Shown here piece by piece: positions 11,296-22,744 of a stretch of DNA of 64,000 nt; the first letter of the stretch is position 1; every line of letters starts with the position of its first letter. The stretch is from Sphagnum compactum. Lineage: Eukaryota > Bryophyta > Sphagnopsida > Sphagnales. The stretch covers positions 12,462,001 through 12,526,000 of the forward strand of contig OZ234501.1 in assembly GCA_965153455.1 (NCBI GenBank). Reading direction: 5' to 3'. A program made the position numbers and the translations under genes. Under the pieces are notes generated by a model that was not told the origin of the DNA, searched no databases, and was given only the letters and a program-made list of their open reading frames with translations.

Positions 11296-11658
11296 GAGCA
11301 ATCCCCACTGATGCTGAGTATGTCGCCCTGCAAAATTACTTCTCACATACAAGTTCAGTTATTTACTTGTTTGCAACCCTACCCAAAAGACTGAAACATG
11401 GACTGCAAAGAGGTGGGAACTACTAATAGCAAACCACCTGGACCAATCATAAACAGGGAGCGGCAGTCAGATCATATTTATTATCCTCTTATGTAGCCGG
11501 TACACACAGCTTTGCTGCATTTTTTACCAGCAAAGTGAGCAAATAGAGCAAATATGCAGGAGAAAAACCATTTTCCAGAGCCAAACCGGCATATGTTGCC
11601 TTGTCTTAATCCTATTTTAATGTGCAGGGTCACATACTGAGCACCGGTGGGGATGCTC
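11296..11658. mobile_element. Tourist-like MITE, copy T1
   Basis: The 363-bp element has inverted ends: left GAGCAATCCCCACTGATGCT, right (reverse complement) GAGCATCCCCACCGGTGCT, continuing with CAGTATGTGACCCTGCA-type sequence on both sides (~37 bp). It is flanked by TAA at 11293-11295 and 11659-11661. A 3-bp TAA/TTA duplication is the mark of PIF/Harbinger (Tourist) elements. The interior is homologous to the copy at 18.2-18.6 kb. No coding capacity. Confidence 0.82.
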
Positions 11659-11661
11659 TAA

Positions 11662-13479
11662 GTCAGTGTAGGTAGATACGTAGACGATATCCCATCATGA
11701 CTCTCAGAAGTAGCAGGCCCTCTTGCCATTCAAGACAACTTGAAAAGTTGTTGAATGGACAGGTATGGACCTTTACCTTTGTCTGGCATTGTATCTAACA
11801 ACGTATGTGGGTTGAAGACAAATTATATAACCCTAAACATAGAGTTATTAGTTACTACATGTTAATAGTGTGCGAAATGAGCATGCATGCATCCTCATCA
11901 TTATGGGCCAAGGAAAGAAGGGGTGTTCATCTGTCAGTCTGTGTTCCAATACTACTGCGTTCAAGCATGATTTATTAAGACAAGGCTCAGCTCTAGTTTT
12001 TGGTGTGTTTCAAGTCCCAAGAAAATTATTGGTTTTTGTGGACTTTTGTTTGCGTGTGTTTGTGGGTGTCTGTCTCTCAGGAGAGTTTCTTTCTCCCCAG
12101 CCTACTGTCATTGTTCTTTTGTTGGGTGGCGTGTTACAATCTGTTTCCCTTTTGAATTGACTACTTTTGTCAGCTTTGCTTTGCTAGGCTTTTGTTGGAT
12201 TTGGGCAGCAGCAGCCGATTTTCAGCTGCTAGTAGAATGGCTTTCGTGCATACTTGGGAGCAACTAAAAGAGACTGAGCCCGACTAGTACTAGTCCTCGT
12301 CCTCAATGATATCATAGTTGCACACCATGGCACAGGAAAGGGGCAAAGTAGTAGTCATGAATGTGAGGCCTTTGTGTCAGGCTTCAGTGTAAAATATTTT
12401 GGGAGCCAAATGGAGGAAGGAAGGTAGCCAGTAAGTAAGTTCCGTTGTACTACTCTAACCAGGGGGGTGGAAACCAGTGTTGGATGGATGTATGGGTTTT
12501 AACCTAGGTATGTCATCATGTGTATGCTAAAGACCTGCCAGAATTTCAGTGGAGAAACCATGGCGAAACAGGAGGGGGGCATTATGAAAAAAGGAAATGC
12601 CCTCCCTGCTCCCGGATGACAAATTATACTTAAAAAGCAACTGATAACACTAGTAACAAACCGGTGATATTCAAACTGTGCTAGGTATGTGTGTGCCGCA
12701 TAGGGTTTGAAACTCTTGTACCAAACCGGTCGAGGTCTGACGTTTTGTGATGTTGTGAACAAGATTAATAACCAAGCTTGCAAAATTATGATGGACTTTG
12801 GGTAGCAATAGTGCAAAAACACTAGGGTTTATGTTGTTTTGCAACAACTTTGAAGAACTTTACCACTCCTTCAATGAGTGGAACTTTTTTGGTTGCATGC
12901 AATTGCAATGATCTCCTTGGGGTTGCAAATATCTATTGTTGTTGAATGTGATATGCATGAAATTTTCATCTACTTGTTGCTTTTATTGTTTGTCACTTAT
13001 GTTTTGATTTGGGTGGTATTTTGTTGTGTGCATTGTGTCTACCAAAAATGAACTAAGTTTGTTGTTGTTTTGAAAACTACTATTAGAGAGTGAAGATGCT
13101 TCGCATTGTGCTTGTTCTCTTCCTAGTATGATGTCGTTGTTACGGTTTACTTTCACAATTTTGATTGTAGGAATTATGACTTACAATGGGTTCATTTAAA
13201 CTACTATGTTTCATGTATAATTGTAATCATATGCTAATTGTTGAGAATTCATTATATTTTTAGGTTTGCAAATTATTGGTTTCCATGGAGTTTGGAGTTG
13301 GAATTTGAGGATTGTATGGGGTTGGTTGAAGTAAGTGATACATGGATTATTGTTGAACCATAAGAGATTGACTACATGATATTGGAGGGGTGATTTGTTG
13401 AAAGCCTTGAAGGAATCCAAGTAATAAAGGAGTTGTAGCTTGAAAAGTTTAGTATGTGTCTCTTGTGAAGAATCAAAAA
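11662..13479. other. Intergenic; no gene recognised
   Basis: Short open frames occur on both strands without motifs. The 3' part may hold the 5' end of the hAT element, but no terminal repeat was recognised. Confidence 0.4.
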
Positions 13480-15990
13480 ATACCCCACCATCATGTTAGT
13501 GTTATATGGGCATTTTTTGTCCTTGTTGACTATAACATTGTGGTTGATGTTCAAGCTATCCAAATGTTGAGGTGTGTTGTTTGCCACAATGCCTATGTTC
13601 CCCAAGTGGAATCTTCACAAAGCTCTAGAGCACCACTTGATCCTAGAAAGTGTTGGTGTAGTATAACCCTAGCCATGGTAGCACGTTGATGAAGAAACAC
13701 ATCTTGAATGAACATGTTGATGATTTTGTGATATGCAAGGTAAAATTTATTGACCATGGGGTGGAGGGAAGCAAGAAAAAATGTAGAAAGAGACAAGCAA
13801 TGCAACCATTGATAATTACAAAATATCTTGCTAGTAAAGGGGCCTACAAATAAATAGACCCATAGTGGTTTTTGATTTGTTAGGATTTGGTCCTCTTCAT
13901 CATAAAAAATTATGAAGTTCTATCTTTTGTTGAGTCTCCTTGGTTGCATCCACTTGTGATGCATAGGGAATCAAAGATACATTTTCCTAGTATAAATAGT
14001 TAATGAAAGCACACATTTCAAGTTTGCTTTCAAAAACCATGGAGATGTATATGTGTCGATGTGTCTATGGTAAAAGGACCCACACCCAACTCCTTTTTAC
14101 AAAGGACAACAGTAAGGAGTGGTTTTTACAACACGATGTGGCACATAACCATTGTTCGAATTATTATTTAATGTGAAAAATATTAAAATTTCCCAAATAG
14201 ATTCGGTTCAATTTCAATAAAATCTATGCCAAATTTAGGAACTCAGGAGTGGTTACAAGTGTTCTTTAGTCCTTTTCCACCATCATACATTACTAGAAAT
14301 AATTCATTTTAAAAAATGTTATTCTTCACTATATTTTACCTCACAATACACAAAATATATGGGAATTTTTGAATCCTAAGTCAAATTTAAAATTTACAAA
14401 TGTGTATTTCAAGAGTGGTTACATGTCTAGTGGGTCCTTTTAATGTAGATTTACCCGTGTTTATTTTAGGTAGTTGTATTATTGCCATTACCTTTGATTT
14501 GTGGATGTGTAGGTTGGGGTTTGACATTTTCACCTTGGTTGTTAATTTTTTGGATGAATGGTGGGTGCCAAGACATGTGATTGTAAATTTGTTTGAAGCA
14601 CTTGACATAGTTGGATGAATAGAAATTATCAAGCCATTCATTGGAAAGTTCCAATTAATGGATAAGGTTATAGCTTGTGTAAAGGAAGAGGCCTCAAATC
14701 TTAACACACTTGATGCTATATTGTTTTCCATGCTATATTGTTTTTTCATTTGTGCCCCTTACATTTGTGAAACTCTTTACAGGATGGTGTTTCGATCGTG
14801 CAATGTGAAAGGTTTGCCAATATGCAACCAATGACACAAAGCTATGTGTTAGCATGAGAGACGTGTCTTTGAACAATGCACAATTCACCTTTAAAAAAAC
14901 CATTACTTGTACAAAAAAGTTTGGTAAAGGTACACAAAAGTAAAAGAAGGCTTACATTGAAGTTAGGTTGTCATTTGAAAACAAAAAACCCCTATGACGA
15001 CTTAATTTGCTAAATAGTTATCTTCTTCCATGAAACCTTTGAATATGCCATCACCATCAACATTTGTTATTGTCATCAATTCCACTTGTAAGCAAAAGTG
15101 TCATTTGGATTAATGTGTTGTCATAGAAACTTTCACACCTATTATGAATCATTGTGTATTAAACTAATATAAAGGATATTGGCTCCTATTTGATGCATTG
15201 CATGTTGCCATTGTGATTAACATTCATCTATGGATAGAACACAACAAACAAACAACAACCTAACTGTTTTTGATTAAATAATCTATTTATTTGCATGGCA
15301 GTAGAGGTTTTAAATGTTTTATAATCTTTTCTATCATTTACTATGAATTTCAAATGGATAGAACCCATAACAACTTGCATTAATGTTTGACCCTCAATAC
15401 AAAAGTTTGGATTGCATTTGGGAGCTTATGGGCAAGGAGTTAACCAAGGTTGTTAATGAATGTGATAAAAGATCATGATTTCTTTGCTCATGAAGGTAAA
15501 TCACTTTTTGAACCTTGTTGGTGGTAACAACAATTCACAAGTTGTAATTTGTTTACAGATTTTATCTTTGATGTTATTATGTTGACTAAAAAAACTAGTG
15601 AGACTTTGTTTTAAAAAAAATTATTAGTGTTTTGCCATGTTGTTGTGGTGAAAGAAAAGGTTTCCAAACCATTGATTTGGTGGAAGGAGAATACAGCGAG
15701 GTTCCCAAATGTTGCCTTTTTGGCCCAACAAAATCTTGGCATACCCGGGTCCTAGATAGAAACTAAGAGGATCTTCTTAGTTGTGGGATTATTCACAAGT
15801 TTGTGGCATTGTTATTTGGGAATGACCAACCTAGATGCATTGGCAATGATTTATAAAAATTGGTCAAACACATTTGGAAAGGTTGTTCATAAACTTATGA
15901 TTCATTTGCATTAGGTATTGTTGGAGAAGCATGAAGAAGAATTAGTGAAGGTTGGTTTCTTGCAAGATAATATTGTTTTTGTTCAATCCT
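13480..15990 (+). pseudogene. Broken hAT-superfamily transposase
   Basis: hAT transposases cut and paste DNA elements with 8-bp target duplications. The plus strand, across frames, shows the family parts in order. A BED-type zinc finger lies at about 13570-13715 (LRCVVCHN, then after a +1 shift LMKKHILNEH, giving Cys-x2-Cys...His-x4-His). A region with VESPWLHPLVM lies near 13930. A catalytic-domain block lies at about 14480-14620 (ITFDLWMCRLGFDIFTLVVN, then VPRHVIVNLFEA); GYWLLFDAL follows near 15180. The C-terminal hAT dimerisation domain lies at about 15670-15880 (PLIWWKENTARFPNVAFLAQ, IETKRIF, LGMTNLDALAMIYKNW). A TAG interrupts that domain before IET, and more stops and shifts occur between 13830 and 15640. 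It is nonfunctional. Element ends were not determined. Confidence 0.87.
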
Positions 15991-16879
15991 TTTGTAAAAT
16001 TTTGCAAATAAATATCAATAATTTAGCTCTACGTAAACAAGTTTAGCAAAACCTTTTGTACATTTTTTGTTTACACTTGTTGATTAAGTTTTAGAATTTC
16101 TTCAACAATTTGTCATCTTGGTACGATTTAATTTGGGGTTTGTCAATTGGAAAAATATAAATAATAATTCTTAATATTTAAGTTTTGATTGCTCTTTTGC
16201 AAGTTTTTCAATCTTTCATGTTGATGTTCTTTTTGCAATTTGTTAAATATCATTTTGGAGTTTCAACTTTGAATTGATGTGAAATGGAGGTTGCAGTTTA
16301 TAATAGCTAATAACTACTCTCAATTTCATATTTCATACATTCTTTCCAAGTTGCCATTTCATAATTTTGGGATATTTGATATTAAAATTGTGAATCAATT
16401 TGTAACAATTGATTTTGGACTTAGTACTTAATACATTGATTTTGATTGCCATGTTTGAATTGGAAATTGTTGTTGGCAAATGGACCTTACATAATATTTT
16501 CACTTGGATTAGCTTGGTTTTTTGTTTTAGTTTATGATTTCATACTCATAGTTTTGAGTTGTAATGTAACCATTGGAATTGCATTTGGACAAAACATTAA
16601 CTTGTTTATTTTTGTTTTCAATTTGGGAATTCTAAGCACTTGGAGCCTATTGCAAGATATATAATTTTGTTGTTATTGATTTTTCTTTGGGTGTTGTGAA
16701 TATTTTGCATAAGTGTTATGAATTTGGAGCTTGTACTATTGAGTTCATTTGTTGTTTGTGAATTGAAGGCACATTCAAGATTCATACTAGTACTTATATG
16801 CCCCCAATATTAAAAAAAGAGGGGGAAAAAAAAACATGTACCAAAAAATGGATGTAATAGGATGTATTCAATTGCATTT
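15991..16879. other. AT-rich flank downstream of the hAT remnant
   Basis: No recognisable gene or repeat. It may include the 3' end of the hAT element. Confidence 0.35.
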
Positions 16880-17170
16880 TTAGATGAGATGCCTCCCAAG
16901 TTCAATTTTTTTTTTCTTTTGCAATCAGCCAATTTGATTGGCCCATCACTCAAAAAATGAAACTATGGAGGCTCCCCTAAATAGAAGGTTCTATTTTGAA
17001 GTATAGAGTTCCTCCCTTTTGGCCCAACAAATATAGGTGAAAGGAGGACAACATTTGCCGAAGCATATGGGATAAAATTGAGGTGCTATTGGGAACTCTT
17101 TGAGGAACACGTCAGGAACTTGGGAACTCTTGGGTATCTCGCGTGGACTAATAGCCCTTCCTTAGAACAT
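16880..17170 (+). repeat. Dispersed ~300-bp repeat, copy 2
   Basis: Begins with GCCTCCCAAGTTCAA, a T-rich run and GCAATCAGCCAATTTGATTG, then GCCCATC. It is followed about 317 bp later by a second copy in the same orientation, and copy 1 (9890-10170) is inverted. Non-coding. Confidence 0.65.
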
Positions 17171-17194
17171 TGTACCTATTCTGTTTCATATTAA

Positions 17195-17480
17195 TTAGTT
17201 GGGGGGTGCCTCACAAGTCCAACTTTTTTTTTCTTTTTTGCAATGAGCCAATTTGATTGGCCCATCTCAAAAAAATTGAAACTATGGCCCCAGAATAGAA
17301 GATTCTATGGAAAGATGGAGTGCCTACCCCTTCAGCCCACCTACATAAGTGAGAAGGGTAGGATTTTGGGCAAAACATATGGCATTAAAGCACGGTGATA
17401 TTGGGAACACCCTTAGGGATCACATTGGGAACACATTGGGAACTTGATGGGAACTTGAAGGGAACATGTTGGCCAGGTGA
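17195..17480 (+). repeat. Dispersed ~300-bp repeat, copy 3
   Basis: Tandem neighbour of copy 2: GCCTCACAAGTCCAA, T-rich run, GCAATGAGCCAATTTGATTG, GCCCATC, then TGGGCAAAACATATGG. The end contains several GGGAAC(A/T)TG units. Confidence 0.65.
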
Positions 17481-17766
17481 ATTTAGTCAGTTTTCAAAGT
17501 CTTAAATGACACTCAAAGCACAATCTATGCAGCCCAAGGACCTCCATCCACATAATACTCCCTACTAAAAGCGTTTCTAATCTGGGTAGCAATGCTTATG
17601 GCAATTTGCCGACACACAACCACCTTGATCCCCAGTTTTGTTTTCTCTCTTTCACATCTAAGTACCTATTCAAGAACTGTTGTGATTGCTCCCTGAGAGA
17701 GCAGGTGAGCATGGAACATTTATGGAAACTCAAATTTCTGTCATGGATTGATGATTACCTAGGGTA

Positions 17767-18016
17767 GCCTAGGGTCAGTTTCCACATTGACCAAACGAAT
17801 AATTCCATTTTTTTCAAAAAATGAATTCGTTTAAAAAATTTAATATCATATATTTTTCCATCATCTACTATAATATTGTGATATGGGTAGTGAAATTATT
17901 CAGAATGTAGCCTCTAGTGATAATTATGATGATTTTCAACATGTCAACTTCATATTTTCACAAAATTTCATTTCACTATTTTTGAGGATTATTTAATGAC
18001 GAAACTGACCTTAGGG
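17767..18016. mobile_element. Stowaway-like MITE, copy S1
   Basis: A 250-bp AT-rich element flanked by TA (17765-17766 and 18017-18018). Its inverted ends are GCCTAGGGTCAGTTTC on the left and, reverse-complemented, CCCTAAGGTCAGTTTC on the right. A TA duplication points to the Tc1/mariner (Stowaway) type. A second copy in opposite orientation is at 35211-35451. Non-coding. Confidence 0.82.
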
Positions 18017-18185
18017 TAAGGTACACACCATTAACCCAGCACCCACTTAATTAATTAGTGCACTAAACCACTCATTGGAAACTGATTGCGAGTTGTGAGT
18101 CAGTTGTAGATGAACGAGAAGTTAGTTTGTTAGTCACAACTTTGGTAACCTCTCCTGTAGACCCTCCTACTTTCCACTCACTTTA

Positions 18186-18558
18186 CCTCCCCAGCCAGCA
18201 GTGCTCAGTATGTGACCCCCTGCAAAAATATTTCTCTCATCCAATTTTAGTTATTCACTTTGTTCCAAATTAATCCCACCCATAAAACTAAAACCGGGAC
18301 TGCAAGCCAAGGGGACCAATCATTATGATTGACCAATCAGAAATAGGGAGCAGCAGTTAGATCAATTGTATTACACTCTTCTCTAACAAGTGTTAGGCTT
18401 TGCTATGCCTTTTAGGAGCATCTGCGAACTGTGCAAAAATGCTGGGCCCCCCAGAAACATGTTGCTGAGCCAAACTGCCATGATTTTGAAAATTTCATTC
18501 TTCAACCAAACCAAATTTAATGTGCAGGGTCACATACTGAACATTGCTGGGGATGCTC
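18186..18558. mobile_element. Tourist-like MITE, copy T2
   Basis: Homologous along its length to T1: CAGTGCTCAGTATGTGACCC at the left end, an internal GGGAGC(A/G)GCAGT(C/T)AGATCA block, and AATGTGCAGGGTCACATACT near the right end, closing with GGGGATGCTC. The left terminus is slightly damaged, and the flanks (TTA left, AAA right) no longer match. Confidence 0.8.
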
Positions 18559-18865
18559 AAAGGCACTTGGTGGCTACTACAGTACCTAAGTAAGTAGATG
18601 CATGTGGGTGGGTTAATAATCCATAGTTAATTACCAAGGTTAGCTGAGGGATAGGATTTGAATGAAAAAATGTTTCCTGTCCTTATACCATCCATCCTGC
18701 ATGGTAGGTAGGCAGATGGGTGAAGGTTCACTCTGACCCATCACTCTTTCTTTCTTTCTTTCTTTCTGTAACTTTTATGTCTAACAATAGAATCTCAAGT
18801 TTGGGTGTCACGAGTAGTTTGTTTTCTTCCTTCCTAATTTTACTCCACTCAAAGATTGTGGACCT

Positions 18866-18898
<33 letters not shown>

Positions 18899-21800
18899 TT
18901 TGTTTCTTTGGAGAAAGGGGGCTGCTACAGTGGGCAGTTGTTATAAGCATGCTGTTTGCATGGGCAATCTCCCAATGAGGATTGTTTGTCGGAGCTGGTG
19001 CATGACAATGTCTGGAACAACCCGGACAACCACTCATCACCTTGTTGAAAAGTTTGTGCATAACTTTCTTCTCTTGTGAAGAAGCTACTCGAAAATTAGC
19101 AAAAGTGTGTCGAACAAGTGAAGTGATGATGGAATCAGATCAAAGGAATCACATGCCATGCCAAACCCTAATTTGCAGCTATTTTTTAATTAAAAAAAAG
19201 AACTTGCTGGTCAGTTATGGGTGTTGTTGGGTGTAGTGACTGGGTGGATCCCATGGAAATTGACCCCTACTCCTCAGCTTCCAAGTTTGCGGTTTCTTTT
19301 CCTTGCACACAATTGTAGAGCCTGATTTTCTTGTCGATCCCCATGTCGATGCATGCCCCGGCTGAAGAATTCCATTCTGCAAAAAGTGGGAAATTGAACA
19401 AAATTCCAAATGGGAATTCTACTTGTCCAAAATGAAATGATGTATTATGAGTATGATAAGTAGTAAAAACATTTCCACCAATTTTTTTGTCACTTTTTTG
19501 AATAAAATTAGGAGAATTTTTTGGGAATTTTTAAAAACTGCAAATGTAACTAATTTTGCAAATTTTTTGGGACAAAAAGACCCCCCCCCCTCCCCCCCCA
19601 CTCTCTCCCTCTTTTGACGGACAATAAGGCTTCAATTTTGAGCCCCTTACCATGGAAGTCAGGCTTCTTTGTCGCTTAGTCAGATTTAGTAGACTTTGTC
19701 TCTTTAGTCACAATTTAGTATTAATTAGTTTTGGGGTGGGGGGGGGACGGTGCAGACATTTTTTTTCTTTTGATGATGGACGTCTTTGATTGGATCACCA
19801 CCCAAAGCAAACCTTTTTAAAAAGATTCTTTAAATAGAACGTATCCACATGGCCTAGTGCCTAGTGATCTTATTGTGCTAGCAAACTTTAGTCACTCCCA
19901 AAATAGACATACCTAATGTAGTTCAAAAAATATATCTCTTTGAGCAAATCCTCATCACCCAATCCCCTAAGAAATCTCCAATTCCACATAAAATGGGAAT
20001 TGAAAAGGGCCCAAAAAAGAAAGAAAGTTTAAAGTGTAAGGATGAATAGTGAACCTGGATGAAAATTTCAAACATCCAAGTAGGTTATTAAATTTTGACA
20101 TCTTTAGATTAAAGAGATGTGCATGTGGGTTGGTCTTTCAATGGATTGGATTGGTGCTATTTCTACCACATGTTGTAGTGTACCCAAATGGATTCAACAC
20201 CTCATTGCCAAAAAAGTAATTTACTCATCAAAAAAATGCATTTCAACATGCAATATATATACGTTTAATGTTTTCAACATGCATTCTACAAAAACATTTA
20301 TATGTGTCAAAGTCCCATTTGTTGAGGGTAGCATGGTTAAGGCAAGGGATACATGTGAAGGATTCTCCCACGAGTGAAGTAAATTTACAACACAAAAATC
20401 CAATAAAAGATTGATGGCCGGAACCATCACAAGGGAGACTTTATGTTATGACATTTTTTTGGTGGTTGCTAATTTAAGTAGTAGAACATAGTATTTTTAT
20501 TGGTTTTATGGTGATTATAGTATTGTGTAGTTGTTGATTCATGTTGCAACAAAATTTTGCCAAGTTTGGTTCAAAAGTCCAAAAGGTGAAGAATAACTTC
20601 AAGTCACATTTTATATTATTAAGCATGATTCACCTTAAAAAAATTACAACTTTAGGGGAACTATTAAACCCCTATTTACAACATGATGCACGTGTGTAAA
20701 ATATAAGTTCTTAGTGTGATGTTGCTTTGCAAACATTGTTTTGTATCACCACTCTTAACACATTGAATTCTTGTCAACATTCATTAGTGACGATCCTAGT
20801 TGGTCTTCTATTGCTTAATCTTGTGGAAACAAAATAAAACATAGCTAACATAACTGTGAAATTTTCACCTTCAACTATGTTTCAACTTCCAATTCAACAC
20901 AAAAAAAGTGGAAAATTGAAGTTGAATATGTTGTTAAATGTGATTAAATATGAAATTTTATCCAATTGTGCATCATTAATGTGAAATACTATCGTTGCAC
21001 CTTGACAAAGGCTTGAAATTGTTTAACTTCAAATGTCATGGCACATTAGTCATACTTATTCAAGTTTTTCAAGTTTGGGAAAAAACAACTTTGCACATGT
21101 TTTGAGATTTTTAAATTGACAAAATAACATTCAATTGAGGATCATAGATGATCAAAATTGTTGGAACAAATAAAGATGATCTTTTTTCATTTTTTGTCTA
21201 TGTCTTGTATAATCTTTATTCACCTTTTTTGAAATAAGGTGAAATTGGTAATTTTATTTTTGATTATAAATACCCAAAGAATCATTTCTGTGATTCAAAA
21301 CTTTAACAAAATCTTTGCTCTTTCTAGAGTGTTGTTCTTGCTCAAGATTTATTTCCTGTTCTAGTTTGGTTCTTATTAACCAAAAACCAAAACAAATAAT
21401 TATAACTTGCAAAATGATAATATTATTGTTGGGTGGGTACCTAGTTTGGAAGGTTAAAACCACCAGTTTCAGTAATACAAATTGTTTTGGAATCAAATTT
21501 AACTTTTTGATTAATTTTCAAAGTTGCAATTACAATTTATATTTGTTTACGTTCAAACCTATTATTTCATTTATGTGTGAAACCAAATTGGAATCGAAAC
21601 AAAAGATTTTGAATTTTGTTTTTTGATAAACAAGTTAGAATCCAAGGCTAACCAAAGATAAATCAACCATAAGCCATTGGTTCCAGTTTGGGTTATTTAA
21701 AACCAGACCAGAATCAAATTTGATATTCGAAATTGATATTATAATAGTACCAAATTATTTTTTTGAAAAATCAAACTTGGAACCAAATTCTTGTTTTTAG

Positions 21801-22656
21801 TTCCATTTATGTGTGGAACTAGATGTGTGGAACCAAAACCATTCTAAATTATTTTTAAAAATTGAAACTAAAGCTTGTTCATGAAAGTAAAGAATTATCT
21901 CAAATTGGTATTAACCAATGTTGGGTGGGTATCACAAAATGGGTGAGAATGGAAAGGGTTTCAAGCTACTTTTCATTGTGAACATTGACGACTCTCACCT
22001 AAATTCTCACTTTAGGTGAGAATCATCTTCTCAAGAATCGCCTAAGATATCACTTGGCCCCAATCTTGACATTGGTGGCATTATAAAGTTAACTCTCGAA
22101 TTTGGTCCTCAACCTAATAAACACTAAAAGTTTAAAAAATAGATAAAAGAGTGATAAGGGAAGTCTATTTGAAATCAAGACCTTGATATCAAAGAGTATG
22201 AGTTGGCCACGCCTTCACATGTGAAAAAAAATAAAAATCATATGACAACTTTTGTTGAAAGTTTGAACATGTCAATGCATTTAAAACTAAAACCATGGAC
22301 AAAAGGCATATTGGCATGTGTTATTTTTAAATTAAAAAAATAATCATTAGTCTTTTCTCGCACAAGCAGGCAGGTGTAACGTAATGGATACACATAAATC
22401 CCTTGAATCAAATGTTGTCACCATGAGAACCTCATGAGAATCACTCCACTTGTTCAAAAACCAGAGGGTCCTCTCTTTTTCCCCCCCTGAATCTAAAATG
22501 AGACAAGTTTTTTGAATCTAAAGTCGTCATCATCATCAGCATCGGGACAATTCTTAAAACTTACTCTAAAAGAGTCAGAACTGAGGGATCTGGTGCAACA
22601 ACCTTTAGAACCACCCAACAAATCACCCAACACTTGTAGTAACTTATCTCCATGGT
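18559..22656. other. Intergenic, AT-rich; no gene recognised
   Basis: Only short open frames. It contains a (CT)n microsatellite at 18872-18898, C runs at 19581-19599, and low-copy repeat fragments rich in GGTTC and AACCA words at 21340-21950. Confidence 0.4.
18872..18898. repeat. (CT)n microsatellite
   Basis: About 13 CT units, uninterrupted. Confidence 0.95.
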
Positions 22657-22744
22657 AATACTTCAAATCCAAAACCCAGTAGAAGAATGAAATGGCCGAT
22701 AATACTTCAAATCCAAAACCCAGTAGAAGAATGAAATGGCCGAT
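22657..22744 (+). repeat. Perfect 44-bp tandem duplication
   Basis: Unit AATACTTCAAATCCAAAACC... ending in GGCCGAT occurs at 22657-22700 and again at 22701-22744 without a mismatch, so the duplication is recent or an assembly artefact. It crosses the end of a 121-codon minus-strand open frame of unknown meaning. Confidence 0.95.

Noticed and set aside
13211-13805. Minus-strand open frames opposite the hAT remnant
   Set aside because: Antisense of the hAT coding region, whose plus-strand domains are clear.
22370-22430. tRNA-like or SINE-like box words (GTAACGTAATGGATA, TTGAATCAAATG)
   Set aside because: Does not fold as a tRNA by eye and the B-box match is poor.
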